The notes: generated by a model from the sequence alone, not told the origin. A stretch of 64,000 bases of DNA from Microglena sp. YARC (GCA_022414725.1 CM039466.1:11506647-11570646); one strand, 5' to 3'. Numbered from the stretch's first letter, positions 21,156 to 34,000 are shown. A program made the numbers and translations.

Positions 21156-21812
21156 GACAACACCCAGCCCAACCTAGCCTTGATCAGCGCAGCAGTGCCT
21201 AACCCGGGATCAATCAACCCAGCCCAACAACAACCAGCGCCGCCCACAAACGACCAGCCTAGCTCTTCCCAGCCACGTTAAGCCCAACAGTTCAGTTCAA
21301 CGTTAAGTTGTGCATGGGTCTAAGTGTGTTTTTCTGCGAAGCCATGCCCAGCCCTGCAGTGCCTGACCCCAAAACTACCCAACCAGCCCAGACTAGACCA
21401 GACCAATGATGCCCAAACCAGCACATAACTTAACAGAACTGCTGAAACGCGCTTAACCCAACCGACCTTGACCATCTACATACTGGACAGTGGCTACTAT
21501 GACGGGTTTTTGGTTTCGCAGCCCGCTACTGAGCCTGAGCATAGACTACCGCGCGACAGCACTGAGGGAAGTTGTCTACCTCTTCTAAAGCGGCAGGTAT
21601 GAAATTAGGGAACCTGGCGAACGCTCGAACCGCAGACCTTTCTTCTACGTACCTAACTAGACTTGAGATTTCTTTTGATGGGAGTGGGTGGAAGCGCACC
21701 TTCTTTCTCTTCGATTTCCTATCCACAGCTTTTTTACGGATTCAGGTGATATCCAGTTGAGTGGGCATTGAAGAGCAAAGAAAGGAGATGGAATCAACCT
21801 CCTGTCAAGTTT

Positions 21813-21977
21813 CGGACAGGAAGGTTTCGGGCAGGAAGGCCTGGACATGTGAAGCTGACGCTGGCAGCTTGGAGCCGGTAGAGCAGCGAATCCAGGAAAG
21901 CTTGCTGGCATCCTCACTCTTTTCAGGCTGTACAGGCCTTCCTGTCCGAATCCTTCCTGTCCCGAAACTTGACAGAA
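21813..21977. mobile_element. Inverted repeat with about 40-bp arms
   Basis: The left arm (about 21813-21852) contains TGTCAAGTTTCGGACAGGAAG and ends GGCAGGAAGGCCTG. The right arm (about 21936-21977) is its complement with few mismatches. The loop is roughly 80 bp. It looks like a short foldback element. Confidence 0.6.
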
Positions 21978-22089
21978 CGCACTGCGGCTTTTGATTTCGG
22001 AAGTTTTGAAATGCAGCGAGGAAGACTGAATTCGATAGGTTCGAGAAAAAAGAGGGCCACGCCTGCCTGGTCAGGGTCCCGTTGTTTTT

Positions 22090-23238
22090 CAGATTTTGTC
22101 TCGGGGGCGGGGGGGGGGGGGGGGGGGGGGGGGCAGTGAGTGAGCCGTAACTTGTAATATCCCAATACGGTATTGCGGTAATGCTCCGCTTCGGCAGTAC
22201 GGTAACCGTATTGAGGCTTCCAACAGAGCCAAAATTAAGCATGCCCCATCCTTATGCATGTATACTTACATGCAGCCTGCTTATATAACTAATGGCAAAG
22301 TCATGGGGGCTTGCCTGATGATAGGACACATCAATGAACGATATTGTCTGGCATTCTGAAACTGCAGGTTTTTATACCGGTGTGTCACCACCTCAATACC
22401 AGTGTACCACCCCGGCAGCAAACCGTTAAGTCTTGCAAAAGACCCAACATTTGCTGAAATGTATACACTATTGTCTGGGATTTTGCAGCTTCAGCTTTTA
22501 AAATTGCACTACGGTGGCCTAAACTTTGGTCTGGAGGGTGCACAGATTAAAACATGACATATCGGTTTGCACGGTATTGCGTATTTGCTTACACTGTGGC
22601 TCCAATACACTCAAAGCCACTCAAGGGTAGCATTGTAGATCACAAGTGATGTCTAACGAACGCATCACACTTGTAACTCAGCCCGAGTGTCCTGCCACCT
22701 AAGGCCGCCCCCTGATCTCTAACATGCGGGAGTACCACGGCAAATACTGCTTGCATTTATAACCGAGGAAAGGCAGGGCAGCAACAGGAAGACGACAAAA
22801 GATCAGCGTTTTACACACACCCACAAGACAGCTATGAGGAGAGAGGGAGCCAAAGGGGGCCCAGAACTTGATTTCCCAATCTGGGAGCAAATTGATTCCA
22901 CTACATTATCTTATGTACAATCCAGAAGTGGAAGGTTGTGCAAAACTACCTCTATTTATCCATGAATGTATGAAGAGATTGGATCAAGTGTATTGTGAAA
23001 AGGATGCTTAGAGTTTTGATCGATTTTGTTTGTTTTTGTTAATGTTACTTTCCCTGGTAATTGATTTTAAGACGGCGAGATACGCATACATACTGTAGCA
23101 CCCTGTTGAGCGTCAGGCTCGCTCTGATTTCATAGCTCACACCCTAAAGCTCTTAGAGCGTCCAGCGTACATCTTTGAGAAACAAATGTGAGATCTCCAC
23201 AGATACCAGCAAGTATCTGATCCAGATCCTGTGCTGCG
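22090..23238. other. No gene recognised
   Basis: Opens with a poly-G tract (22090-22132), then a palindrome-rich stretch with CAATACGGTATTGCGGTAATG (about 22160-22220), then unique sequence without any motif I recognise up to the SAP18 stop codon. Confidence 0.3.
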
Positions 23239-26068
23239 CTACAAGATGGCGACGTCCAAGAAGTCACCGGTTTGGAAGTTTAGCGCCTTCAGCGTCTTGT
23301 TGTCATCTTCAGTTACACGAATGCTGTGCACTTGACCAACCTGCAAATCATAGGAGGTCAATTGTTCAGTGATAGAGAACAGACAATTCCACGAGCAAAG
23401 TTTAACTCCATCGTCACCTTTGATCTCTTGAAACGGGATCAATGCCAAGTCATGCATTGCACAACTTTCAATGATTGAGTTAAGAACCTTCAATCATGTT
23501 TCGATGAAAGGTTGACTGGATGACCATTCATCGAGACGACGCAGATGCAGGGTTCGAATCCCTCCGGGTGTGCCTGGGCGCTCGCTGTCCCTGTCAACCG
23601 CCATGGTAGCTATGCCCAGCTCAAGTCGCAGCCCGTACTCTACCTCCGAACGACAGGCTCCCTTAATACCACACCACACCATGCGTTCTCATTATTTTTT
23701 TATAACCTTCAGGGTCACAGCAAACCAGGTATACAGCATTCATCATTAGACCCCCTCAGTTGATAAGGACAGCTTTTTTCTCAGCTTTCTGTAGGTCCAG
23801 TTGTGTAGCAAAAGTTGCGACGCATGCCTGATTTCAGGATTGTGGCGCAGCACGGTTTTAGGGCGGAGCGAGAAGTGTGGGGCCCCGGGGATTCGGAGGG
23901 CAGCGCATCGCACTGGGGTTGCACTGGGTCGCTCAATTTGTGGTGCGTGACACACACAAAAATGGTTAGGGGATGAACATTAACCTAATTGAGCAGTTTC
24001 CATTCCCTCCAGCAACCTAATCGGTCATCAACCCGGCTTCCCAAATCAGAACCCCAAACCCACTTGAATCACCCCCACCTAGTCAGCCTCGCATCCTTGA
24101 GTATAGTCCCTTAGCCTTCCAGCGTTTTCTGTTCAGCTAAAAGCAGTAGCTTCTAGGCAGCTTCCTAGACTGGCTATTCAGCCTAAGCTAATGCAACCTA
24201 TTATCTTTAGGAGCTGACAGAATCCACTGTCCAGATCTGCCAAAATCTTTGGGCTTAGCCCAGTGGCTGGCTCAGGGAGCTGTCTAGAAGCTGCTGCTCC
24301 CAGCTGAAAATAAAAACTATGCAGACTTCTGAATCAAAGGCCCCAACCTCCTTGGAAGTTTGCACAAATGCAATACAAAGGCCCCGCAACTAGGGCTTCA
24401 ACAAGAGATAGGGGCAAGCAAGCAAAGAACCAACTGACATGAAAACCAGATGCTTGAATCTGAACAAGCAAAAGCTTTAGTGAACGTGCAACGCACTTGA
24501 ACACAAATTGTGAACATGCTACAAAATAAATTACCTGTCGCATAACATTCAAACCCCTTTGGTCGGGATACACAAAAGCAAAGGAGGTCTTGGACATGCG
24601 GTTTCGTGCATGCGGCTGGACCTCCTTAATCAGGTCACTCAGCTCTCGCAATGTCGCGTCCATCCAACTGCCAAGGAGGGGGTAAAAAAGGAACAGAATC
24701 AGGTCAGCATCACCCAGTAGTGCATGCTGCTCTGCAGCGGAAAATTTCAGCTTCAGGAAACAGTTGGATGAACTTAAAGTGGTGGCCCCGAAAGTTAAGA
24801 GTTTGACTGATAATAAGTTGGCATATACTTGTGTTCTTTGAAATCAAATTTAGTCAATCTTGAAAGAATACAAAGTAGTCTGGGCCTTGTCTCAATCCCA
24901 CTGTTGCACTGACGTGCCCGTGAAACATCCATCGTGCTTAATGGCATGAGATGATCAGACTCATCAACGCAGTGGATGGATATCACTTGTTTTAATCCCC
25001 ACTTGATTCTATCACATCTCAACTAAAAAGCGCGAGCATGAGCATAAACATGAGTATGGGCATGAGTGCGAGAGTGAGCATGAGGACGAGAATGGGCATG
25101 AGCATGAGCACAAGTATGGGCATGCTAATGAGCGTGAGAGTGAGCACGGGCATGAGCGTGAAAGTGGGCACGAGCATGAGCACGAAAAAGAGCATGAGCG
25201 TGAGAGTGAGCGAAAGCATGGACATGGGCACGAGTATGGGCATGATAACGAGCGTGACAGTGAGCATGAGCATGGGCGTGAAAGTGAGCACGAGAATGAG
25301 CATGAGCATGGGCGTGAGAGTGAGCATGAGTATGAGGCTATGGGCAATATTAATAAGGTTGAGCATATGCAAGCAGCATGGACTTGAGCCAGAACACAGG
25401 AGTCAGCAAAAGAAGTTGACGATTATATCTAGGTCTGGACTCTCTTGTGAATTTTGGAAGATACAGCTTGAAGACTTCATCCACCACCACCCACCAAAAA
25501 TATTTTGCCATCCTCAACAAATTCTGACTGGCCGGTGGACAAACTCCACACACACACGTACATATACACACAAACAGCTCCTCATCGGTCAGCTCTGTAC
25601 ATATGAGTTGACAGACAACTCCACCCTCAACTTCCAAAGAAAAAATAATGTGCATGATGGGATGGGGAACCTGAACAATACCAGCATGCCAGCCATCTGA
25701 ACACTAGGTCTTCTAACAAAGCTTTCTATTATTTATCTTCTACGACAGAAAATTTATCATGTACTGATTGCATAGGCATGATAGACATCCGTAAATGAAT
25801 GAGACGTCCTGTTCTAACCTTCATCTGATCACTAGGATCAGAATTCTCCAACAGTTCATCCGTTCGAACCTCCTTACGTGTAAATCTGGATCTCGTCTGC
25901 GGGCTCCTTCCCTCTAACTCGGAAGTCCTCCAATCGGTGGTGCGAACCAGGCTTAGGAAACACTCGTAACAGGAGAGGGCAGGTCCTCTCACGATCAATG
26001 ATCGGTCCGACTGGAGTTGCTTTTTCGCGCATACTAGGAGGGGGACCTCGTCTGTCGTACATCGTCAT
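23239..26068 (-). CDS. SAP18: SAP18, Sin3-associated polypeptide / ASAP complex subunit, 141 aa
   Basis: Three exons on the minus strand: 26068-25878, 24667-24535 and 23340-23239 (stop TAG). Introns of 1210 and 1194 bp are GT-AG and phases match. SAP18 is a nuclear ubiquitin-fold protein; it joins the Sin3-HDAC corepressor and the ASAP/PSAP complexes with RNPS1 and Acinus, linking histone deacetylation and splicing. Seen: DRERTCPLLLRVF (about residues 25-37), FRVRGKEPADEIQIYTWMDA (49-68), LRELSDLIKEVQPHARN, SFAFVYPDQRG, and a C-terminal FQTGDFLDVAIL, all in family order. Length equals a normal SAP18 of about 140-155 residues. ATG 26068 is chosen; another in-frame ATG is two codons later. Divergent to CCB3. 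Confidence 0.93.
23500..23695 (+). repeat. tRNA-derived SINE copy (SINE-D) in SAP18 intron 2
   Basis: Carries a B-box-like AGGGTTCGAATCCC (23553-23566), then CTGTCAACCGCCATGGTAGC and GCAGCCCGTACTC...CTCCCTTAATAC. The same order (GGGTTCGACTC, CTGTCAACCGCCATGGTAGC, GCAGCCCGTTCCC, CTCCCTTAATAC) is on the minus strand at 40380-40240. A Pol III-type head plus shared body marks a tRNA-derived SINE. Confidence 0.55.
24122..24321. mobile_element. MITE-1 copy in SAP18 intron 2
   Basis: About 200 bp with long terminal inverted repeats: TTCAGCTAAAAGCAGTAGC / TTCTAGGCAGCTTCCTAGAC at the left, and CTCAGGGAGCTGTCTAGAAG / CTGCTGCTCCCAGCTGAAAA at the right. The interior contains CCAAAATCTTTGGGCTTAGC. No coding capacity. 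Confidence 0.75.
25035..25345. repeat. (GAGCATGAGYATGGGCATGA)n minisatellite
   Basis: About 310 bp of 6-bp and 12-bp based units (GAGCAT, GAGTAT, GGGCAT, GAGCGT) in SAP18 intron 1. Confidence 0.9.
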
Positions 26069-26436
26069 CGCTCGAATCAGCTACGGCCGAGACAGGAATG
26101 GTATGCCAAGAAGAAGAAATTCAATTAGACGAAGGCTAAGGCTAACGAGGTAAGAACAAGTACATATAACCAACAAGGCTGTTGCTGGTGCTGCACCGCT
26201 GGTGCTAGTTGCTGGTGCTAGTTGCTGGTGGTAGTTACTGGACGGCGCCACCTGGTAATGTTTTGTTGCTGGTGCTAGCTGGACTAGTCCTGTTTGTGTC
26301 CGACCTTTCACTGGTCCTGCCACTGACCTGGACCTGTCGCGCAAACGCTGATCACAGAAAAGAACAAGAACCATCGACTACCAAGTGGGTCCAAACACAC
26401 TTCCACTAATATCGAACAAGTGATCTGATCGGCACA
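26069..26436. promoter_or_regulatory. Shared upstream region of SAP18 and CCB3
   Basis: The two divergent start codons are 368 bp apart, so both promoters and both 5' untranslated regions lie here. The interval includes a GCTGGTGCTAGTTGCTG repeat (about 26177-26280). No clear TATA box is seen. The bidirectional role is inferred from geometry. Confidence 0.5.
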
Positions 26437-29400
26437 ATGCAGTCTTCCAACCTCATCGCTCGCACCCCCCTGCACCGGGCGACCGCTAGCCGGGCGCGCC
26501 CATTCTCCTCTTTCTCATCCCGTCCACTCAAAGCTATTGCATCAGCCTCAACAGATAGCACAACCTCCGCAAAGTCTGAGGTTGAGACGCAACACGCCAG
26601 CAGCACTTTTCAGCCTGGCTTGTTCAGCGCCTCAATGCTGGCTGTTTCCTCTGTCGCTTTGCTCGCAGCGGAGCCCTCCATGGCGAGTGTGGTGGCAGAC
26701 ATTGCCTCAGACAACGCCACAGTTGAGATTGCCAAGACCCTCCAGACTATTCTGGGACCTGTGTTCACACTCTTCACTCTCCTCTACATCGTCCGTATTC
26801 CCATGACATGGTGTGTGAACATGAGTGGTGTGCGTGAAAGAAGAAGGCTGCTTGTTTTTTTTGCACCTCTCAATGTATCTGAGACTCCACTGTTACACCG
26901 GTTACCCTGGATGTTGTGACCATGCCATTACTGCCATCAAAACATTGTGGTTGAATCTGCGCTTCTGAAGGATGCAATTCTTATGGATCATTGCATGCAT
27001 GTCGAGACTTACATGAGACCCGAGCTTAGCAGTAACGATCAGTGATGATACTTGGTGAGATATCTTCATTAGGTGTGGTATCTACATCTCCTCCAATCAT
27101 CTGGTTCTGGAAAGCAAGGCATGCCACGTGGTCCACGCTACAAGAACCCTACTCCATGTTTTGATCATTTGCATAACTTGTTGGACCCAAATGTACTGGC
27201 ATGTGTTTGAAGTACATAACATTAGATGCCTTTGAGATGCTTGATGATCGTTGTTTCCAGAATTTAGCCCCCTCAGGCATTCTTGCACACCTTCTTATCT
27301 GTCTGTACAGAAGTGTCGCATGCACAGAAAGCCTATGTATTATTTCATGTGTGCTCATGGCTGGCCATGGTGCCAGGTATTGCCGTTTGGGGTTGGGGTT
27401 GTCTGTTGTCAGAAATGCCTGTTGGGGTTGGGGTTGCCAGGTTGGGGTTGTCAGATGTCAGAAATGCCGTTTAGGGTTGGGGTTGTCAGGTTGTCAGAAA
27501 ATGCTGAGTTTAAAACATAGTTACAAGCTACAAGCAGCAGCGTCTAAGCAGCTCCCTGGACCCTCTTTTAATCCAAACCTGAAGCAACCGAGGCACATGG
27601 AACCTGATATCGTCAGCTTTTTAGTGCTACTGGAATCTTTGGGTTTGGTCCAGTGTCAGTCTCAGTGAGCTGCCTAGAAACTGGTGCTGGTGGCTGAAAA
27701 GAAAAACAGTGGTTTAAATACTTGAATCGGAGTACAGTAACTTGGATTTGAAATAGGCTTGACAACTGGAGACTTGTGGCCCTGTTCTCGATAGCACTGC
27801 TCTGTTTCATTTTTTTGAAGCTGAAAAGAAAAGCTATGTTGCGTACCTGGTGTACTCCAGTACAGTAGCTTGGATTGGAACTTGGCTGGACTACTGGGGA
27901 CTGGTAGCCCTCTTCTTGACTGCACTACACTGTTTTATTTTTCTTCAGCACCCTTTTCTGCGCCCCTATGGCACCCATCCCACCCAGAATGCAAATTTGC
28001 AGTGCCAGTACAGTAGCTTGGATTTAGACTTGGCTGGACTACTGGAGACTGGTAGCTCTCTTCTTGATAGCACTGCAGTGCAATGCACTTTTCCATTTTT
28101 GGGCTACGCGTGGTAGCTTTCAGCCAGCTCCAACAGGCAGCCACTGGATCTATCCCAAAGCTTTCAGTTGCATTGAAACGCCCATAATGTCAACTTTCAG
28201 ACGCACTGTTAGCTAGCTTCAGATTTGTCCCAAGGACGAGGGAAAGGAGCTACCTAGAAGCTGGTACGTGTAGCCCAAAAATGAAACACTGTAGCTGTGG
28301 TCATATTTTGTGCATGGGGTATCATTAGGGACTGGCATTTGATTTTAGCATATCATATCATATGATATCGGACAGATTACATCATATGATCTTGTATATT
28401 AATGGTAACTGTAGCCTAGTCAGACTGCAGGCATCATACGATATCATATTACCGTTCTCCAGGTATGATTCTTATATGCTTGGGATCATGATTGTGCTCA
28501 CATCACCCTATGATGCTTATATGCTTGAGATCATGATTGTGCTCGCATCATCCTATGATATGAATGTGGTGCTCGTAATTGAGTCATCTTTCAAAGGAAG
28601 GGCATTATAGCCATTCAGCGGATGATTTGGGCCTCGTTGTTCCTACCTCCACTTTTTCAGGTCGAATTTCCGACAATTCTCAGAATTCTCACAATTCTTG
28701 ATTCTCAGGCCCAAATGTCAGAATTCTCGGGCCAAATTCTCAAGTTGGAGGTACTAATTACGAACTACGAAGTGTTTTGAACACCCAAATCTAAATCATC
28801 CGCTGAATGGCTATAAACCTCTTGCTTGGCCATGAACCCGTGATGAAGAGTGTGGATTGTACACTCATGTATGTTGGTAATGCCCAGGGGTTGGCCAATG
28901 GGCAACTCGTGTATTAAATGTGCAAACACTCGTGTGAAGTCATGTGAACAAATCATGTTAGAAATTCATGTAAAATGCAAATCATGTGAAAAGCTCAGGT
29001 GAATTTGTGTGATAAAACTCATGTGAACTGCAACTTATGTGGAAAAGGTGGGGAAATCATCTGAACTCATGTGAACAGCAACTCGTGGAAAAATGAAGTG
29101 CGCTACATATGCAGAGCAGGCCAAGGGATTGAATGATGTCCTGTTGGAAGGATATGTGGAGTTGTTGATGTGTGACCATAATAAGTGTGATAATAAGTGC
29201 CTAGTGATGGCTCCATCCCTCCCCTCACCGCCCACCCCCACCCCCTTACCCCACCCCCACCCCCTCCTCACCTCACCCCTCACCTCACCTCACCTCGCTC
29301 CCCTCCCTCACCCCACTTTCCCATGCTGCTAGGTACCCCAAGGGTAAGCTTGATGTCGACTCGTTGCCGTGGGCCATCGCTTACATCCCCACCGAGCCCT

Positions 29401-29549
29401 TCTTGAAGGTCTCTCGTAAGGTCATTCCCCAAGTTGCCGGTGTGGATGTGTCCCCTATCGTCTGGGTGTGCTCCATCAGCTTCCTCAATGAAATCCTTCT
29501 AGGACCCCAGGGTATCCTGGTCCTTATACAACGCTCTGGTGGACTGTGA
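26437..29549 (+). CDS. CCB3: CCB3-like YGGT (YlmG/Ycf19) family plastid protein, 196 aa
   Basis: Two exons: 26437-26810 and 29333-29549 (stop TGA), joined as ATGACATG|GTGTGTG...CTGCTAG|GTACCCC, which restores W-Y-P. The intron is 2522 bp. CCB3 is a thylakoid membrane factor of the pathway that attaches the unusual c' haem to cytochrome b6. Seen: residues 1-55 are rich in S, T, A and R with no acidic residue until D40, as in a chloroplast transit peptide. A hydrophobic stretch spans 61-79 and a helix 106-121 (GPVFTLFTLLYIVRIP). Residues 135-150 read LPWAIAYIPTEPFLKV; the end GVDVSPIVWVCSISFLNEILLGPQGIL is the second YGGT helix signature. Length fits plant CCB3. Divergent to SAP18. A paralogous YlmG would be the alternative. 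Confidence 0.92.
27380..27505. repeat. GGGGTTGGGGTTGTCAG minisatellite
   Basis: Five or so units of GGGGTTGGGGTTG plus TCAGAAATGCC in the CCB3 intron. Confidence 0.8.
27513..27712. mobile_element. MITE-1 copy in CCB3 intron
   Basis: Left end AAGCTACAAGCAGCAGCGTC, right end GCCTAGAAACTGGTGCTGG then CTGAAAAGAAAAACA. Interior TACTGGAATCTTTGGGTTTGG. Confidence 0.65.
28090..28285. mobile_element. MITE-1b subfamily copy
   Basis: Ends TTTGGGCTACGCGTGGTAGC and CTACGTGTAGCCCAAAAATG; body GCCAGCTCCA...GTCAACTTTCAGACGCAC. Closely matches 57145-57345 and differs from MITE-1 in its ends. Confidence 0.6.
28340..28570. repeat. CATATGATATC-rich palindromic stretch
   Basis: AT-rich, with repeated ATCATATGATAT and TGCTTGAGATCATGATTGTGC direct copies (28478 and 28520). 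Confidence 0.5.
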
Positions 29550-29564
29550 TTAGGATTGGATTGT

Positions 29565-29880
29565 TACATTGTTTTTCAGCCTACTCTGGGCCGCTCACTG
29601 TCTTCCAAATCCCCCCGTGCGATACCCACAGAAAACAGGGAGCATACTAAGTGGGAAAGACAGTTTAAAGACATGTCCAGGTCTGATTATATATTATCTA
29701 AATATATCTGAAGTAGGAATTGTGGAAGTGTGGAAGGCAGCAGCACCAACTGAGCAAGTGGTTAATTTTGAATTTGAATTATTACATGGTTTTTCAGCCA
29801 ACTCTGGGCAGCTCACCGTCTTCCAATTCCAAATCCCCCAGTGCGATACCCATAGAAACCAGGGAGCACAGAGCTAGTTA
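29565..29880 (-). repeat. Two SINE-C copies after CCB3
   Basis: 29565-29665 and 29780-29880 each carry TTTTTCAGCC, CTCTGGGC.GCTCAC.GTCTTCCAA and GTGCGATACCCA. The first begins about 15 bp after the CCB3 stop codon and may lie in the CCB3 3' UTR. Confidence 0.55.
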
Positions 29881-30794
29881 GTCCACGACAGAGAGGATTG
29901 AACACTCTTGCACAATTTGAATTCTGCTAGTGCCTATTTTCATTCAATTTTGAATCGCAACATTTTGTCAACGTTGTTCCGAATCGGCCTGAATCCCTAA
30001 GTTTGGCCAATCAGTGTATCAGTCGATCAGTCTACCAATATGCTTGCATAGTGATTTGAATGCAGATAGAGCAGCTTAAGCAGGTAACAAATGTATCGTA
30101 GGTCGTCTATCCCTGTCCTGAAATCATAGGGTCGACTGTTTGTGTATTGTGTGTGTGTGTGTGTGGGGGGGGGGGGGGGGTATAAGGCTGTTTGCCTCTA
30201 AAGGTGGGTCTCCCTGCACAAGTCCTAGACTGGAATGATTACATGTTATGTGGCGGGGCCTTTCCTACTCGGAACGAGGGAGGAGGCGTCTTAAGGTCGG
30301 CGGGAGGAGTGGGATGTATATTTATGTCCAGAGCTATATTAATCATGTGAGCTTACAGAGGGAGGCCCTACATTTCTGTATTCTGGGGACGGGTAGATGT
30401 TATTGTCCGGCTTTCGTGCCGTCTCTAGAGTGACATAGAGCACGCAGGTCCTAGGCCCTGGTGTGCTTCCTGTAGTGCTGCTGCCAGCTATGGTATGCAC
30501 ACTGTCACGCAGTACCCTGATGTACTGTCGCCATCTTCCTTCATCAATCCCTCCGTGCCGATTAATGCTATATTGTAATGCGCTTCATAGCGATCTGTCC
30601 CAGTTCCCGCAGTCTCCATACTCCGAATCTGACATTAGTCGCCGAATTGCCGGCGTTTAGATCCTTGTAACAATTATTTAATTATTCATTGAGGGAGGCC
30701 CTACATTACAAGCCCACCTTCAGCGTTAAGATATCCAAACCTTACAAAAAAAGATTAGTACAGACATATGTGATCTGTACGGTGTACCGGTATG

Positions 30795-30960
30795 TTATTG
30801 CAGTCCAGGGGATGACCAAATAGGCTTATGGAACGTGCCCAACCGTATCAGTAGGGGATTAAAACTAAAAAGCTTATGAACTGAAGCCCAAACAATCGTT
30901 TCGCCGACGGGGGGGGCTGAGTTCGTGTTACAGTGCAAATTTAATTATACGATTATTATA
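30795..30960 (-). repeat. SINE-A copy
   Basis: Same layout as the copy at 19.8 kb, with the GACGGGG and CTGAGTTCGTGTTACAGTG end followed by AATTTAATTA. The surrounding 29.9-32.8 kb shows no gene. Confidence 0.65.
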
Positions 30961-32504
30961 CCTACTGCATTGTTGAAAAGCCGCTACAGAAAAAAATGGA
31001 GTTCCTATTCTGTTTCATATTACCTGGTTGAACTTCGAGAATTTCTAGCTCATTTTTATACACATACTAGTGCGTTGATGCGTACAAGCATGTGCCATGC
31101 CTAAGGTTGGGAAGCAAACGTATATTTTGATTTGTATATGCCGTATGAACGTATGCACGTATGCATATAAACGTATGAGATTTGTATGTTCTTCTGGAGA
31201 AAATACTTTCTCATGGGTTTAAAGATATTGCCACATAGATGATTACATTGACATCACATATCAATTATAAAAACAACAAATCTGGCAACTTTAGGTTGTC
31301 TAACTCCCAGAAAAAGAAATAACGACCAGATAGCGCGCTGACCGAGAAGTGCGGTGCCAATCTGAGGGAGCCATTCAACGCCAGTTGGTCTAGTATATAA
31401 GTGTATTCGTGTATTATAATATACGTATATAACTATATTGCAATATTGACTATTTTTACTTCGCACTTGGTTTGCACCATCTATCCACCGAGCCCACATG
31501 GGAGCACATTGGAATAGAAGGCTAGGTGACTGTCTAATACCTGTGCCTGATATGTGGCTATCTAAATCAAAGTTTGGGCAAAATTCAAACAAATTTGTAA
31601 ACTTGAAAGGTTAATTGTATTGCATATTGTGATGGAGGAAGTCAATAGCTTTCCAATGAGCTATCTCAATCAAATATTGAATGAAAAACGAGAAGGTTAA
31701 ATGCCAGGAAGCATGTGCTGTACTTTTCGATGTACACTAATACGTTTGGACATACGTATGAGCAAACGTTTCGAGAAAAAACATACGTTGAATATACGTA
31801 TGAATATATGAACGTATGCTCATACGTTCATTTGTTGGCCCAACCCTAGCCATGCCTTGCGTATGAATTTATGATGCATGTCACCAGGAGGAGCCTAGGC
31901 CTCCAAATTGTCAGTAAGGTCGATCGATTTTGTCTGAGAATGGGGCTATAATGGCATGATTCGTGGCGATGCTTTTTGATATATTTTCAGGTCATTCTGA
32001 GCACCTCATTTAAGGGGGTGGGGGGCGGGGAGGGCAGCCCTCCTCAGGTTTGTCTCCATCTTTTTACCCAGACCTCCAAATGACATTCTGAGACCACGAT
32101 TGAGTTTGTGTTGACAAGGGCAGTTCATTGGCACCGCTTTAGACCGGTGTGTGTGGGGGGGTGGGGGGGGTATGTGTGGGTAATGTGGGTGGGGGGGGTG
32201 ACTACGGTACTTCGGCAACCCAAAGGTGGGGGGGCATAACTGAATTTTGACTATCACAGAATCCCTGTTTGGGGATTCTGAGGATGCCATTGTGTGCGTT
32301 GTAGTGTAAATAAACAGAATCCATATATAATTTATAATAAGTCGTGCCTCTTATTTCTATTCCGGGGGGGGGGGGGGGGAGATTTATATGTTTACTCCTG
32401 ATGCCGCATTCATATCTGACACGTCCATATTTATCCTGCAGTGGGTCAGGATATGGTTACAATGCCCTTTCACTACAATGGCTTTTGGAATCTATCTGCT
32501 GAAT

Positions 32505-32575
32505 AAATTAAATAAATTGTGCCGTATCACGAGGCCTGCGGTTGAGTGGGCTAGCCCGTTTGCTTGCAACAACCA
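32505..32575 (-). repeat. SINE-B fragment
   Basis: AAATAAATTAAATA followed by TATCACGAGGC and GCCCGTTTGCTTGCA. Shortened copy of the element at 1257-1345. Confidence 0.4.
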
Positions 32576-32801
32576 AGCTGAAATACCAAGCCAACAACCA
32601 AGCTGAAATACACGTGGATCTTGATTTAGCCCTTGGTAAAGCATGGTCAGATTTAGCCCTTGGCAAAGAGGGCACCCATGGTCACCTGATCTTTGCGACA
32701 GAAATATAAAGAAATAGAAAGAGATATTTCACTGTACCACAGCAGAATATACTGGATTCTATTTTGATTTTCTAGTAGTTGTGAGTCACCCCTGCCAGGT
32801 C

Positions 32802-33968
32802 TCACTCAGAAGGCTTGGTCAAGTCATCCTTCGCCTCCTCCACTACTTCTGCTTTTGCTTCTGCTACTACTGCTGCTTCTACTTCTGCTTCTGCCTCTGC
32901 TTCTGAGTCTGCGCCTGGACCTGCTTCTGCATCTGGGTCTGCACCTGGACCTGCTTCTTCAGCAAAGAGGTGGCTGAAGCCAGGAATGCCTTCTGCACTA
33001 CCTGCACTGCTTGCTCTCTTCTTTTGCCGCTGCATGCGTACCTCGTCAGGACTTGGAGCCACAATCCCACGTGGTCTTGTTCGTTGAGGTCGGTCCGCAA
33101 CAACAAATTTTGCTCCCTCTCGATCACGCTCAGAGTAGCCTGAATCAAACAGGGGAATGCATGCATGTGGCAAACTAGATATATACATGTAGATAGCAGG
33201 TTGCAAACAAGATTAGGCAGTGCAACTAGCAGAATGAACAAAGCAGGTATGCGCCCAAGGTGCTACTACGTACATACATACATACATACATACATACATA
33301 CATACATACATACATACAAAAATATACACACTTAGATATATGCATAAATAAAGGGATGTATACACAGAAGGAGATGAGGTAGGGAGAAGGGGAGTAGGTG
33401 CGCGTGGTTGGGGGTTGGGGAAAGGAGAGTGAGGGGAGGGGGGATTATGGTGGCCCACCCTGGGGGGGGATGACGGGGGGGGGGGGGGGGAGAGAAAAAG
33501 AATGTGTGTGGATGGGGTGGGGTGAGGGGCAGGGAGAGGTCGAGAAGAGTAGGGGATACTGCAAGTCTGGCTCTAGGTGGGTTGGAATGGTATGCGTGTC
33601 TGATGCAGTGTGTGTGTGGTGGCGGTGGTGGGTGGGTGGGTGGGTGGGCACAGCTGATGAGAAGGGGAAGAGGCAGGGAGAAGGGGTGTGCGTGCGGGGG
33701 AAAGGGAGGAAAGCGTCGAGCGAGGATGGAAATGGCTGGGTGGTGTGGAAGTAGGGGGGTGCAGGGAGGAGAAAGAGAGTGTGTCAAGGGGGTGAGGATG
33801 GGGAGGCAAAGAGAAATTTATGGAAAAGAAAGGGATCGTGTAGGTCCTGTGGTGTGTGTGTGTGCGTGGGGGGGGTAGAGTACAGTAGGGGGCATGCGCT
33901 ATATTTATTTTCAGTTTCCAAGGGGGAAATATCATGCGTGTATATGAAGGCAGAGAAGGAATGTGTGT

Positions 33969-34000
<32 letters not shown>

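Noticed and set aside
23510..23575. Possible tRNA gene because of GGTTCGAATCCC
   Set aside because: No 7-bp acceptor stem or D arm can be paired; the body is shared with a second copy, so it is a SINE.
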